A stretch of 64,000 bases of DNA from Dendrobium chrysotoxum (GCA_019925795.1 CM034305.1:92230433-92294432); one strand, 5' to 3'. Shown: positions 49,701 to 54,088, numbered from the stretch's first letter. Notes: generated by a model from the sequence alone, not told the origin. A program made the numbers and translations.

Positions 49701-49860
49701 ACCTAAAAAGTCCAAATATAAGCATGTGATCATTAAACTTACTCTATCGATTTGGTACTTTCAGATAGCTTTAAAAGAAGTAATTTTTTCGTTTCGGGCA
49801 GGTTCTTTTGAGCATGGAATTCAGCAAAGCTTCTTTTCAACATGTCTTCCACCTGAAGTT
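262..49860 (-). CDS. SKI2: SKI2 DExH-box RNA helicase, C-terminal 510 residues in seven exons
   Basis: Gene-level entry for the seven exons 49743-49860, 43922-44075, 30601-31069, 16836-17050, 16321-16559, 667-793 and 262-474. I joined them by hand; every junction is GT-AG and keeps frame, and no internal stop occurs. The product matches the C-terminal part of plant SKI2 (family length about 1,350 residues): end of the helicase region, the arch insertion, and the DSHCT domain to the natural stop. SKI2 is the ATPase of the SKI complex (with SKI3 and SKI8), which feeds mRNA to the cytoplasmic exosome for 3'-to-5' decay. The catalytic motifs (Walker A, DEVH) lie upstream and outside the window. 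The introns contain essentially all other features listed. Family assignment is recognition from memory, but exon-to-exon continuity makes it strong. Confidence 0.93.
667..793 (-). CDS. SKI2: SKI2 penultimate visible exon
   Basis: It encodes LWDTAIKLGELQAQFKL through FGLVEVVYEWAK. Its first base completes an Arg codon begun by AG at the end of 16321-16559, giving KKR-LWDTA. The acceptor reads TTGAAATGCAG; the donor is GTGGTC, a weak but legal GT site. Part of the DSHCT domain. Confidence 0.95.
945..1100 (+). mobile_element. RTE-like LINE, 3' tail fragment
   Basis: The fragment carries the C-terminal KKTWL-type remnant, then an ATTCATATAGCTCACCC-like block and GGGATAAAGG, ending in a GTTGTTGTTG tail. 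This is the usual 3' end of plant RTE-type LINEs and their SINEs, and it parallels the 3' end of the larger LINE near 50310. Only about 150 bp are recognisable. Confidence 0.55.
1380..2633 (-). mobile_element. LTR family Y, copy A (head region)
   Basis: Read on the minus strand it begins TGTGAGCTTC at 2633. It carries the family-Y head: a GTGCAAGCCCCTATGAT block, then GAGAGCACTTTCAATTAAGG, then the region equivalent to the CCATGGTTCCGTCGTCCCGG block of the other copies. Its lower part (about 1400-1750) matches the equivalent part of copy D near 28100-28430. The body and far end are missing or unrecognised, and I found no matching target duplication. The lower boundary is approximate. Confidence 0.65.
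2640..4440. other. Unassigned intron sequence
   Basis: No recognisable gene. Open frames at 3038-3322, 3405-3647 and 3572-3946 on the plus strand overlap in different frames and match nothing I know. TATA-like TATTTATATAATTT near 2899 and the sharper composition of 3030-3950 suggest an old, unidentified insertion. The 4080-4230 stretch resembles generic LTR leader sequence, but I cannot place it. Confidence 0.4.
4736..4901 (+). pseudogene. Ty1/copia protease fragment
   Basis: The frame reads YLDNGCS, stop, HMTGDLKQF, then GGKVTLDDNT, matching the copia aspartic protease consensus around DSGCSRHMTG. The catalytic Asp is present, the next Ser is Asn, and an in-frame TGA follows the Cys. The fragment stops where solo LTR X1 is inserted and resumes at 6700 on the far side. 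It is the upstream part of the decayed copia element. Confidence 0.8.
4902..6699 (-). mobile_element. Solo LTR of family X (X1) inside copia pol
   Basis: The plus strand starts TGATGCAGGACTAG and ends GGATGTCCTCATCA, with the 5-bp target duplication GTTTT at 4897-4901 and 6700-6704. The copia reading on both sides joins across it, which fixes the insertion site. Read on the minus strand it has LTR-type TG...CA ends and a promoter-like GGCTATTTGAAG near 6480. It also has GC-rich GCCGGCGGCT-type repeats around 5780-6290. X2 (26326-27614) shares the termini, the AGCCCGGAC...CCTGC block and the layout. Length is 1,798 bp. A solo LTR is the simplest reading; an internal region was not seen. Confidence 0.8.
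5291..5491 (-). CDS. Small ORF in LTR X1, function unknown
   Basis: A 66-codon frame starts MADPNQDHGFLYDEQGQVD and is acidic in its first half. It follows a TCTCTCTC-rich leader-like stretch about 1 kb downstream of the LTR promoter-like region. X2 has no obvious counterpart. I do not recognise it. It could be a captured first exon, the start of a retrotransposon protein in an unusually long LTR, or chance. Confidence 0.25.
   Translation of the reverse strand: MADPNQDHGFLYDEQGQVDILNSPFFDVNPEVDQIVEGYIEMIVFCLAEAIDEQFSSIQWQIVSKS
6700..8600 (+). pseudogene. Ty1/copia polyprotein relic: pre-integrase, integrase, reverse transcriptase
   Basis: Continues from 4736-4901. Pre-integrase GHKHNLLSINQLCDKGFNI is near 6735. 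The integrase zinc-binding tail LCDAYQLGKRTKSSF is near 7040, with the second Cys changed to Tyr. RPLEVLHMDLFEPIN ends near 7160, and VDDYSKFTWIKFL holds a catalytic Asp near 7210. The integrase C-terminus (LGKFDAKIDEAVFLGYS) is at 7670-7730. Reverse transcriptase pieces are SVEQALEDEFW near 8050, MDVKRAFLNGIIKENIYVEQ near 8355, and KLKKALYELK near 8460. Many stops and frameshifts, loss of the YVDD region and no RNase H show it is dead. The SIRE/Maximus-like lineage is suggested by wording of the motifs only. Confidence 0.88.
8601..9384. other. Copia 3' remnant and poly(G) tract
   Basis: AT-rich sequence after the reverse transcriptase relic. A 78-codon frame at 8602-8838 matches nothing I know. 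A run of 25 G lies at 9001-9025 (one A, then five more G). ACAAGGGGGA near 9380 looks like a polypurine tract that would precede a copia 3' LTR. Confidence 0.4.
9001..9025 (+). repeat. Poly(G) tract, 25 nt
   Basis: Uninterrupted run of 25 G followed by A and five more G. A similar 23-G run lies at 26602-26624. Length is likely polymorphic or affected by sequencing. Confidence 0.9.
9390..10880 (+). mobile_element. Probable copia 3' LTR
   Basis: It follows a purine-rich ACAAGGGGGA and carries three LTR-like parts. First, 9420-9960 holds repeated ATCGTACTGTATGAT-like partial palindromes (U3-like). Second, 10280-10445 holds three or four diverged units of about 50 bp built on GGAGG...ACATCTCCGCC. 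Third, an ACTATAAATTTGG TATA-like box near 10588 is followed by a pyrimidine-rich leader (TTTCTCACATTTACTCTCTC). It ends near CCGCACA at 10876. Exact ends and a target duplication were not established. Confidence 0.45.
11576..11870 (+). repeat. 157-bp tandem duplication in Y copy B
   Basis: Two units starting TGTCGACTCCTATTTACC at 11576 and 11733. Both contain GACCCGCGCAGCATCCCT-like and ACACGCTCGTCGGGGCCCAT blocks with moderate divergence. The unit is also found inverted in copy D near 27920-28010. Confidence 0.85.
13640..14110 (+). repeat. Degenerate CAAGTTCAAGTCC repeats
   Basis: Dozens of imperfect CAAGTTCAAG or GTTCAAGTCC units, including two longer near-copies with CTTGATGTTGTACAGTTC near 13742 and CTTGATGCTGTACAGTTT near 13846. 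Part of the Y copy B body. Confidence 0.75.
14188..14545 (+). repeat. CCACCACGCGCAATAAAGG interspersed repeats
   Basis: Four copies of CCCACCACG(C)GCAATAAAGGCGTGTATGG-like sequence near 14191, 14253, 14388 and 14502. The last two lie in a tandem pair with a spacing of about 113 bp. The same block, inverted, is at 22790-23000 in copy D. Confidence 0.8.
14660..15125. repeat. AT-rich AATTATAATTAA low-complexity block
   Basis: About 460 bp composed almost only of TAATTATAATTAA variants. It ends at the promoter-like region of Y copy B. Confidence 0.9.
15683..16320. other. SKI2 intron, no feature seen
   Basis: AT-rich intron sequence between solo LTR B and the SKI2 exon at 16321, with CT-rich stretches at 15960-16110. 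Nothing recognised. Confidence 0.5.
16321..16559 (-). CDS. SKI2: SKI2 exon, DSHCT core
   Basis: It encodes IDVLKEIHCIDSDLVVQIKG through TLTSKLAQAKK plus two bases. VACEMNSGDELICTECLFEN and LEPEEAVAIMSAFVFQQKN are diagnostic for the SKI2/MTR4 DSHCT domain. The acceptor reads TTTTCTTGTAG and the donor GTGATA. The next intron (794-16320) is 15.5 kb, yet frame and both splice sites are intact. Confidence 0.95.
16836..17050 (-). CDS. SKI2: SKI2 exon, start of DSHCT domain
   Basis: Two bases plus 71 codons. The exon reads LKLKDMIAVESYHMHNKILQ, then KCHGCIKLKEH, then FQMSDEALQQMPDFQGR. The first codon (Asp) is completed by the G ending exon 30601-31069, giving PVK-D-LKLKDM as in SKI2 orthologues. 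The acceptor reads TGCTGTGTCAG and the donor GTATGG. The intron to the next exon is 276 bp. Confidence 0.95.
17051..17743. other. SKI2 intron, no feature seen
   Basis: AT-rich intron sequence between the exon at 16836-17050 and the start of Y copy C. Nothing recognised. Confidence 0.5.
17749..19870 (+). mobile_element. LTR family Y, copy C, left portion
   Basis: Starts TGTTTGCTCAGG and has the family-Y head: CCTATGAGCGCAAGCCCTCA near 17882, ATTAATTACCCC, and the ATCCCATGGTTTCGTC block near 18038. Next come a hairpin-type repeat array (18245-18815), a TAGTACTAGCC-rich stretch, an AGAGCTTG-rich stretch (19140-19310) and an AATTAATT-rich block. This order equals that of copy G. It is interrupted at about 19870 by a gypsy relic. 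A possible far end is at 30165 (see 29928-30165). Confidence 0.75.
18245..18815 (+). repeat. Hairpin-unit array in Y copy C
   Basis: About ten diverged units of roughly 30 nt framed by GGGTCTTAC at the left and AGTAGCCC at the right, each with a short inverted repeat inside. Examples are CTTC/GAAG (18340), CTTTC/GAAAG (18305) and CTCC/GGAG (18258). Spacers vary from about 10 to 60 nt. A homologous array is at 58030-58860. Confidence 0.75.
19890..20320 (+). pseudogene. Ty3/gypsy integrase C-terminus relic
   Basis: The frame YGAEAVLSLEVELPSLRVAI precedes RLQAQQNLEIYRGRM, then LVHPRTFQEGELVLVLRR and KMGGKFEPN with a stop replacing Trp. It ends GGAYQLINLYGQRPIPPING. This is the C-terminal integrase region of Tat/Athila-type gypsy elements. 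Catalytic domains and everything upstream are absent. A purine run ACAAGGGGGCAT at 20357-20368 may be the polypurine tract. Confidence 0.8.
20367..20432. repeat. Perfect 20-bp inverted repeat beside a polypurine tract
   Basis: ATTTTAAATATTTATTTGGG at 20367-20386 and its exact reverse complement at 20413-20432 are separated by 26 nt. It directly follows the GGGGGC run after the gypsy integrase relic. Confidence 0.9.
20433..22149. other. Post-integrase gypsy remnant and unassigned sequence
   Basis: 20500-21060 looks like the spacer after integrase in Tat-type elements and ends with a second purine run (TTGGGGGGCATTTT near 21028). 21060-22150 has overlapping frames at 21336-21530 and 21394-21666 that I do not recognise, and a CT-rich stretch from 21900. 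The distal (U5) end of Y copy D may lie here, but I could not fix it. Confidence 0.4.
22150..23040 (-). mobile_element. LTR family Y, copy D, distal part
   Basis: On the minus strand, 23000-22790 repeats the copy B block with CCCACCATGCCAAGAAAGGC and GGCCGTGGTCTTCA, followed by GTCTTTAAGATACCTG. In copy B the matching text is GTCTTTGAATGTACCTG. A TATATATATAAAGAGAG promoter-like box (rc near 22480-22500) follows, as expected for this part of a Y LTR. The lower boundary is not resolved. Confidence 0.6.
23414..25471 (+). mobile_element. Solo LTR, gypsy-type, 2.06 kb
   Basis: Begins TGTAAAATCC and ends GGGCCGGGTCGTAACA. The flanks TCAGC (23409-23413) and TCAAC (25472-25476) are a 5-bp target duplication with one mismatch. 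It contains ATGCTGAGCGTTAGCTCACC near 25097 and TACCGTACGACGGTCTG near 25412, motifs I associate with LTRs of plant Tekay/Del-like chromoviruses. No internal coding region, so a solo LTR. Confidence 0.75.
26037..26325 (+). pseudogene. Rearranged group-C MAP kinase fragment
   Basis: The start reads MTMIIDPPNDIYV, stop, then EKLKLLKHLCHENVIALKNI followed by MMPAQ. This recalls MATLVDPPNG at the start of MPK1/2/7/14-type kinases and their subdomain III/IV. After a frame change, near 26158, comes KLIINMLG followed by SDNDIEVMDN, then LKSLPYTPGIPL near 26240, matching the C-lobe of the same kinases. The catalytic centre (HRD, DFG, TDY/TEY) is missing between the two parts. The copy is cut at 26325 by solo LTR X2. 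It is too diverged and deleted to be functional. Upstream flank 25490-26036 was not identified. Confidence 0.7.
26326..27614 (-). mobile_element. Solo LTR of family X (X2)
   Basis: The plus strand starts TGATGTAGCACGG and ends GGATGTTCGCATCA, flanked by the perfect 5-bp duplication CGTTT (26321-26325 and 27615-27619). On the minus strand it has GGCCTATATATAGAG (TATA box, rc near 27418-27432), an AGCCCGGACCCATCCTGCAG-type block shared with X1, and GC-rich GGCCGGCGGCT-like repeats. Contains a run of 23 G at 26602-26624. Length is 1,289 bp. Confidence 0.85.
26602..26624 (+). repeat. Poly(G) tract, 23 nt
   Basis: Uninterrupted run of 23 G inside solo LTR X2. Confidence 0.9.
27620..29185 (-). mobile_element. 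LTR family Y, copy D, head
   Basis: The minus strand starts TATGGGCTCCAAAAATTCG at 29185 and carries the full family head. Included are GTGCAAGCACGTATAGTTAA, GAGAGCACTTTCGATTAAGG, and the CATGGTTCCGTTGTCCCGG block near 28820. It continues into the GACCCGCGCAGCATTCC region (27935) that is duplicated in copy B. The distal half is displaced to 22150-23040 by the 23414-25471 LTR, the kinase fragment and X2. Confidence 0.75.
29188..29927. mobile_element. Non-autonomous hAT-like element (hAT1), 740 bp
   Basis: Terminal inverted repeats TAGGGGTGTCAAAAT and ATTTTGACACCCCTA (15 bp, perfect). Subterminal regions are full of GGGTCAACCCG/ACGGGTCGGGTT repeats. Same family as 33505-35339. No 8-bp target duplication is visible; its left end sits 2 bp from the end of Y copy D. 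Long overlapping open frames inside reflect high GC and are not convincing genes. Confidence 0.75.
29928..30165 (+). mobile_element. Possible distal end (U5) of Y copy C
   Basis: A GC-rich stretch with GATCAAATCGATGGCGAGG and GATCAGATCGACGGCCGAG repeats, unlike the flanking intron but similar in style to the U5 ends of copies B and G. It ends GCCAACA followed by ATGAG (30166-30170), the same five bases that precede Y copy C (17744-17748). If correct, copy C and everything nested in it spans 17749-30165. Confidence 0.4.
30171..30600. other. SKI2 intron, no feature seen
   Basis: AT-rich intron next to the SKI2 exon at 30601; nothing recognised. Confidence 0.5.
30601..31069 (-). CDS. SKI2: SKI2 exon, arch/insertion segment
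   Basis: It encodes 156 codons plus one base, from DDDHLLGVIIKTPS to KYPPLLDPVK. The segment KKYVVLVL, then GYFIQPKGKRG, then KIKIDQISLLE and TVQQLLEHR, matches the variable insertion (arch) of SKI2, which distinguishes it from MTR4 and HEN2. The acceptor AATGGCAG ends at 31070 and the donor is GTATGA. An ATG in frame lies just upstream in the intron at 31081 but is not a start, because the exon at 43922-44075 joins here. Confidence 0.95.
31475..32031 (-). repeat. 3' LTR of the chromovirus
   Basis: 557 bp; the minus strand starts TGATAAGTCAG and ends CATATCA. It carries a diverged 72-bp tandem pair (GGCTTCCCCATG at 31862 and 31934) in U3 that the 5' LTR lacks, and a run of 12 C at 31777-31788. 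Confidence 0.9.
32000..32402 (-). pseudogene. Integrase C-terminus and chromodomain of the chromovirus
   Basis: The frame reads SPRYFGPYEIVERIGTVAYH, then IHPIFRASQLRRAIG, then chromodomain-like VLIRWKNLPEYEATWE. This is the C-terminal end of a chromovirus integrase, which directs insertion through histone marks. It reads into the 3' LTR (to about 31968). It is out of frame with the upstream integrase. Confidence 0.9.
32700..33504 (-). pseudogene. Integrase core of the chromovirus
   Basis: The zinc-binding end DFYWTGMQKDVEEMV, then CQRQK, is near 33165-33225. The core domain follows in several frames: VVVDQLSKYAHF near 33010, SDxDKVFLSHF near 32885, HPQMDG near 32815, then NRSVETYLRC. In-frame stops and a frameshift are present. 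Upstream it is separated from RNase H by the hAT-like element that ends here. Confidence 0.85.
33505..35339. mobile_element. hAT-like element (hAT2) inside chromovirus pol, 1.84 kb
   Basis: Ends TAGGCGTGTAAAAAT and (rc) TAGTGGTGTCAAAAT. The 8-bp target duplication GGAGTCTC/GGGGTCTC (33497-33504, 35340-35347; 7 of 8) is typical of hAT elements. Subterminal GGGTCAACCCG and ACGGGTCGGGTTC repeats match hAT1. The interior (34080-34960) is TG-rich with a TATA-like TTATAAATTGG near 34638. Open frames at 34285-34602 and 34968-35228 match nothing I know, and no transposase is seen. Confidence 0.8.
35341..36560 (-). pseudogene. Reverse transcriptase and RNase H of the chromovirus
   Basis: The RT reads MLEAGIIRPSMSLFSSSILL, KKKDESWRFCVVYRALN near 36400-36460, FFDDILIYNKT (catalytic Asp pair) near 36100-36130, and then VEYLGHVVS near 35970. 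RNase H follows: FSQTFIVETNTSGYGLGAV near 35660-35720. Stops and frame changes occur throughout. Confidence 0.88.
36990..37421 (-). pseudogene. Gag zinc knuckle and protease of the chromovirus
   Basis: The zinc knuckle GLCIWCDEKFPPGHRCKD is near 37335-37390, and an acidic linker follows. The protease active site VVMLIDSGATHNFIS is near 37105-37150, with DSGA intact. Confidence 0.92.
37422..38482 (-). pseudogene. Gag of the chromovirus
   Basis: Begins MAAEKVDAL at 38482 just after the primer-binding site, with a coiled-coil-like LEEK/MEEKFSNLEGMMKKVL stretch. Capsid-type ALMWYQWRD is near 37895, and EFLSSRVERLSE follows. At least four in-frame stops. Confidence 0.85.
38512..38843 (-). repeat. 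5' LTR of the chromovirus (internally deleted)
   Basis: 332 bp; the minus strand starts TGATAAGCCAG and ends GTCATACCA. It aligns with the 3' LTR except for a U3 gap of about 225 bp between ACAACAATAG and CCCTCTTTACTTGCT. Confidence 0.9.
38849..41870. other. SKI2 intron, mostly featureless
   Basis: AT-rich intron. A CT-rich stretch leads into a (TA)22 microsatellite (40651-40730), and there is a GA-rich stretch at 40910-41050. No coding similarity was noticed. Confidence 0.5.
40687..40730. repeat. (TA)n microsatellite
   Basis: 44 nt of perfect TA repeats preceded by (CT)n. Confidence 0.95.
41878..41965. mobile_element. Terminal remnant of a small inverted-repeat element
   Basis: CTATGATGCACGGACAC followed by TGCAGTGCATGAC matches the reversed right end of the element at 52737-53567. 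Only one end is visible here. Confidence 0.45.
41966..43921. other. SKI2 intron, no clear feature
   Basis: AT-rich intron. A 63-codon frame at 41997-42188 (minus) lies in a stretch of richer composition that could be an unrecognised gene fragment; nothing else was seen. Confidence 0.4.
43922..44075 (-). CDS. SKI2: SKI2 exon, beginning of arch insertion
   Basis: One base plus 51 codons: CIKGEPAIEEYFEMAVQAEA through SPGKVVVVKSQS. The IKGEPAIEEY motif is highly conserved in plant SKI2. The first base A completes a Glu codon begun by GA at the end of exon 49743-49860. The donor is a perfect GTGAGT and the acceptor GAATATCAG. It is too short to stand out as an open frame on its own. Confidence 0.93.
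44107..44130. repeat. (AT)n microsatellite
   Basis: Twelve AT units just upstream of the SKI2 exon at 43922-44075, within its upstream intron. Confidence 0.95.
44403..45800 (-). mobile_element. Probable third LTR of family X (X3)
   Basis: The plus strand starts TGATGCAGGACCAAG, nearly the same as X1. It has the GC-rich TTGGCCGA/GGCTGGCTGCTTGGGG repeats, and a minus-strand TATA box GCCTATATATATGGCC (45626-45641) in the same order as X1 and X2. The right end was not located and no duplication of ACATG was found, so the boundary is approximate. A 102-bp tandem pair lies at 45071-45274. Confidence 0.5.
45071..45274 (+). repeat. 102-bp tandem duplication in X3
   Basis: GTGAAGAGGTGGGG...CTGCTTGGGGAAGAGAAAGG occurs at 45071 and again at 45173 with few changes. 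It generates a repetitive Ser/Pro-rich minus-strand frame (44959-45264) that is not convincing as a gene. Confidence 0.8.
45801..48168. other. SKI2 intron with unassigned plus-strand open frame
   Basis: A GC-richer patch at 46260-46440 (CCCTTCGTGCGAACACAGC) and a frame at 47198-47333 (MSFNGGEDADEGDMANVMDN...) look like host gene pieces, but I cannot name them. An (AT)n run is at 47682-47708. They may belong with the ATG8 exon at 48169, as parts of one captured fragment set. Confidence 0.35.
48169..48218 (+). pseudogene. ATG8 micro-exon fragment, antisense in SKI2 intron
   Basis: Fifty bases between a good acceptor (TTATTTCTTAAAG) and a perfect donor (GTAAGT) encode VILEKAERSDITNIDK. Plant ATG8 proteins, the ubiquitin-like modifiers of autophagosomes, have VIVEKAERSDIPDIDKKK at this place. 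The flanking ATG8 exons (FKLEHPLERR... and YLVPADLTVG...) were not found within a few kb. It is most simply a captured genomic fragment, not a gene. Confidence 0.6.
48219..49742. other. SKI2 intron, no feature seen
   Basis: AT-rich intron up to the SKI2 exon at 49743. A 77-codon frame at 48781-49014 is not recognised. Confidence 0.4.
49743..49860 (-). CDS. SKI2: SKI2 exon next to the helicase core (most upstream exon seen)
   Basis: It encodes LQVEDMLKRSFAEFHAQKNL then PETKKLLLLKLSESTKSI with a split Glu codon at each end. VEDMLKRSFAEFHAQ directly follows the RecA2 domain in SKI2/MTR4 helicases. The acceptor reads TTTGACTTTTAG and the donor is a perfect GTAAGT. I found no plausible preceding exon (expected to hold the ATRLESQFRLTY block) between 49861 and 64000. 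Confidence 0.9.
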
Positions 49861-51924
49861 CTAAAAGTCAAACAGTGAAAGTACATCTTAAAACTAAATC
49901 AACAAATCAAAGGACCATAGAAGTGTAATATGGTTATGCAAATAAAATTTAAAAGAGAAATACCCCTCAACCACTGCTCGCAAAAAGATATGAAAACTTT
50001 GTATAATAATTACCATCTAACATAAGCCAAAATACAAGAATGAACGTAACAACCTTGTCCAATTAGAAAATAAAAAGAAGCGCGCTCTTATTTCAAAAAA
50101 TAAATTATGAAACAAATTTTGCTGATAACCTATTTTAGTTGAAACTTAAACCGATTAAATCTAAAATGGAATTTTGCTTTCGAAATTCCTGGACAGCTGA
50201 CTGAATAGAAGAGTCAGGAAGATAACTTCTATAAGAACTCAAAAAGCTTAATATCAAGGCCCACAATAACAAGATGCAGGATAAGAAAAAGTGAGGGTGT
50301 CCTTGGGAAAAAGACTTTATCACACTACGTGGGGTCGGCTACATGAATAATGTTTCTCCTTTGTGTATTATCAATAGTCAAATTCTCATTTAAATATAAT
50401 AAAAAAAATCATTTCTAAAACTTTCTAACCAAATCGTTTTAGGTCTACCCTTACCTTTATTAACATAAACCAGATCTAATGCATCTACTCTCCTAATAGG
50501 GTCATCAGAAGGCCAATATTTTATGTAACCAAACCATCTAAAACGACTCTTATCTAATCTTATTTGCCATTGGAGCTGCTCCAATCTTTTCATGTATATA
50601 TTCATCATGTTTTCTATCTCTAAGTATAAAGCCACTCATCCACCTAAGCATTCTCATCACTGCAACACTTAATTTTATGCTTCTCTTTTAATGGCAAAAA
50701 ATTTGTGCCATAAAACATTGTTGGTCTCACCACCATCTTATAAAATTTCCCTTAAATTTGAGGGGTACTTCTATCACACAATAGACCTGGCAAATTTCTC
50801 CACTTCACCTATCCAATTTGAATTATACTAACAATATACTCATTTATTTCACAATCATTTTGAACAATAGACCAAAGATATCTAAAAGTACACTCTTTTT
50901 AATGACTTGATCGTCCACTTCACCTATTCAAACAAAACCTTTAGAATCTAAGGTTAACCTTCATAATTAAAATTTTTCATCAACTCCCTCTCTAGTCTTA
51001 TCAATAAGAAGAATATCATCAAGAAAAAACATACACCAAGATACATCCTTTTGCAAATGTCTAGTAAGACCATCCATGACTAAGCAAAAAGATATATGCT
51101 TAAAGCTGATTTTTGAAGTGAACCAACTAAAATAGGAAAAAATTTGGTCAAACCACCTTGTGTTTGAATAGAATTAACAGCTCTTGTCTATATATCGTTA
51201 ATGACTTGAATATAAGGTTATTAACTCTTTTCTTTTCTAGAACTCTCTAGAGCACTTCTCTTGAAACATTATTATATGCTTTTTCTAAATCAATAAATAT
51301 CATAAGTAGATCCTACTTACTTTCTCTATAATTCTCCATCAAACTTCTCAACAAATATATAGCTTCCATAATAGACCAACCTGGCATGAATCCAAACATA
51401 TTTGGAGAAACATTATATCACAACGTAACCTATGTTCAATTACTTTCTCTCATAATTTTAATGTATGACATATTAACTTAATTCATTTATAATTCACAGA
51501 CTCTTGTGCATTAGTTTTATAGGAACCAACACACTCCTTTACTCATTTGGTATCAGGGGTGTAAGTGAGTCGAGCAAGCTCGTAAGCCGGCTTGAGCTCA
51601 ACTCGATAACGAGCTCACGAGTCGAGTTTATCAAGCCGCAGGCTAAAACTCAAGTTTGTCTATTAAACGAGCTCAAGTTCGAGCTTGATGGGGCTCGACT
51701 TGCGAGCCGTCTCGTATGAATATAACTGATAATATATTTTTTTAAATTAGCTAAGCCTTTTTTTCTTTTAACAAAAGTTGTTATTTGTTGTTGACCATTA
51801 ATCACCTCACGACCCCACACACATTCGCTCCCCATTTGACTCTCACGCAAATAAGAACTAAAGGCCAGATCTCTCCCTCTCCCTCTCAATTTCTCTTTGC
51901 CGAACACAGCAGCCACCTAGGTCT

Positions 51925-52443
51925 ACAAGGTATTCTTGAACGAAGCAACTCATGGTTATCAAAAAAATTCATTATGTCAAATTGGGTCGACTACCCCCTC
52001 TGACTAAGTAGACCAGGGATCATGACAGCCCAGGATGACGGAACCATAGGATTTTAATCGGGCTTGTCATCATTCCTCCATCATCCGCTTTAAATTTATG
52101 ATGATGAATTTCAAATCATGAACTCCAAAATTTAAAACCAAATTTAAACCCTAAATTGTTATTATATGCTAAGTAATTATTGCAACATATTCAACGACTA
52201 GCCTTAATTGAAAGTTCTCTTATTATCGGGAGGGGTAATTAATCATAAGGGCTTGCTCTTACGAAAATCTAGAACACATATCATAAAGTCCTAGCAAAAT
52301 AAGGGCGAAATCGCTACGTAATGTCTTATCTAAAACCTAATCTGCCTTCTGAAAATCTACCCCGAAACATAAACTCATTAAAACTCTCCCCATCAACAAA
52401 AGAGGTACGGAGAGGTCGAGGCGCAAATTTTCAAAGCCCAAAT
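51925..52443 (-). mobile_element. LTR family Y, copy E (head fragment)
   Basis: On the minus strand it starts TTTGGGCTTTGAAAATTTGC. It keeps GAGCAAGCCCTTATGATTAA, then TACCCCTCCCGATAATAAG, and the CTATGGTTCCGTCATCCTGG block, followed by the CATGAGTTGCTTCG block. Only the head is present, nested in hAT3. Confidence 0.7.
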
Positions 52444-52736
52444 TAGTACAGCTAGGATTTGAAAGAAAAAAATTAGGTAAAAAGTTGCCTATCTATAACG
52501 GTTCCCAAAATTAGCTAATGCCCTACCACCCTAAAATTAACAAAATTGCCTAAAAAATAAGTAAAAGACAAAAATCTTTTAAAAAAAAGCAAAAACTATC
52601 TCGAATCCCTAGAAAAAAAATAAAAACAAATCACTTTCTCCTCTTCTCACGTAAGAGATATGCCTTCTTATCCGACACACATGATCTTCCTCTCCGATAG
52701 TGAAGCCGCCATCTCATGAACTTCTTGCGAGCCCGT

Positions 52737-53567
52737 CTATGATGCATAGACACGGACACGGCGACACAGATACGTCACGACACAGACAAGGGACACGTTA
52801 ATTATTGAAAATATAGGACACGAACACGGGTTGGACACGGTATTATAATTTTTATATATAAAAAATAGTGTATAAAAATTAAATAAGTATAATGTTAAAA
52901 AAATTAGAAATAATAAGTCATTTAAATAGAATTTGTGCTTAAAATGATAAATATTAGGATGTCGAGAGTCAGACATCGATGTAGTGTATCAGGAATCGAT
53001 GTTATGAAGTATTGGGCGTCGATGTCAAGAGGACGTCTGTCGTCGATGTTGAGACGACATCGGACAAAAATGAACTATCAAGTTGTGGGTGTAGAAATTG
53101 CTATCGATGAGCATCAATGCCCAGATAGCATTAGACTTTGATGTTGAGATGGTTTTAAAATGTCGATGTTATAACGACATCAAACATCAATGTTGAGATG
53201 ACATCGGGCATTGTTGTGAAACCAAAATTATTGCGACTCGCCAAAGAGAAATGAAAATGAGTATATTCGATGAATCGGATATTTAGTGCGGACGGATTGA
53301 TTTAGTGTTGTGGATAGAAAATAAAAAATTTAGTTTATATTTTAAATAAATAAAAATTTCAAATACAAGAAATTATATTTAAATATTTTTTCATAAAATG
53401 TTTAAGACGTGTGTTGGACACACGTGTTTGATTTGTATTTAATATTTTTTAATTGGACACATTTTCAGCTTGTCCAACACATGTTGGAGGTCTGTCGGTC
53501 GCTTGTCGTGTTGGATACATATAGGACACTGCATGACTCTTTAAGGAGAAATGTCGGTGCATCATAG
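52737..53567. mobile_element. Small terminal-inverted-repeat element inside hAT3
   Basis: The left end CTATGATGCATAGACACGGA and right end (rc) CTATGATGCACCGACA form imperfect terminal inverted repeats, with GACACG-rich subterminal regions. The middle (52960-53220) has several CGATGTTGAGACGACATCG-type palindromic repeats. No coding capacity; no clear target duplication. Confidence 0.5.
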
Positions 53568-54085
53568 GAGATCATTTTTACCACTACAAGCCGAGCTCAA
53601 CTCGAGTTTGAGCTCAAGTTCGGGCTCATGATTTGGCTGATGAGACGAGCTTGAGTTAAGCATGACTCGAACTCGACTCGACTCGACTCGACTCAACTCA
53701 TTTACACCACTATCTGGCATCCTTTTAGTCTTTAAAATAATATTAAATTTTTTAATAAGCCATACATTCCTTAATCACCTAAGTATTTCCACACATCTAT
53801 TGGAATATCATTAGGTCCACCAATTTTTCCACACTTCATTTTCTTTAAAGTCTCACCAACTTGATTTTACTAATATGATGATAAAAACAAAAAATCTATA
53901 TTTTTATTTCAGGTGCTAAGGCCACTAAAATCAATCATATTCTTATAATCTTCATTGAAAATTTTATCGAAAATCTCATCCACATATATTGAATATCCTC
54001 TTCTAAGAAAAACACTCTTCGATCTTCTTCCATAATGCACTTAACGTGAACTAAATTCTTACTTCTCATATCTCTTTGCTTGACT

Positions 54086-54088
<3 letters not shown>

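Larger units (their letters stand above)
51554..53712. mobile_element. hAT-like element (hAT3) inside the LINE, 2.16 kb
   Basis: Ends CAGGGGTGTAAGTGAGTCGAG and (rc) TAGTGGTGTAAATGAGTTGAG. Flanks TTTGGTAT (51546-51553) and TCTGGCAT (53713-53720) look like a diverged 8-bp duplication (6 of 8), and the LINE reading continues across it. Subterminal CTCGAGCTCAAG/GAGCTTGAG repeats match this class. No transposase. Inside are a Y-family head fragment (51925-52443) and a smaller inverted-repeat element (52737-53567). Confidence 0.75.
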
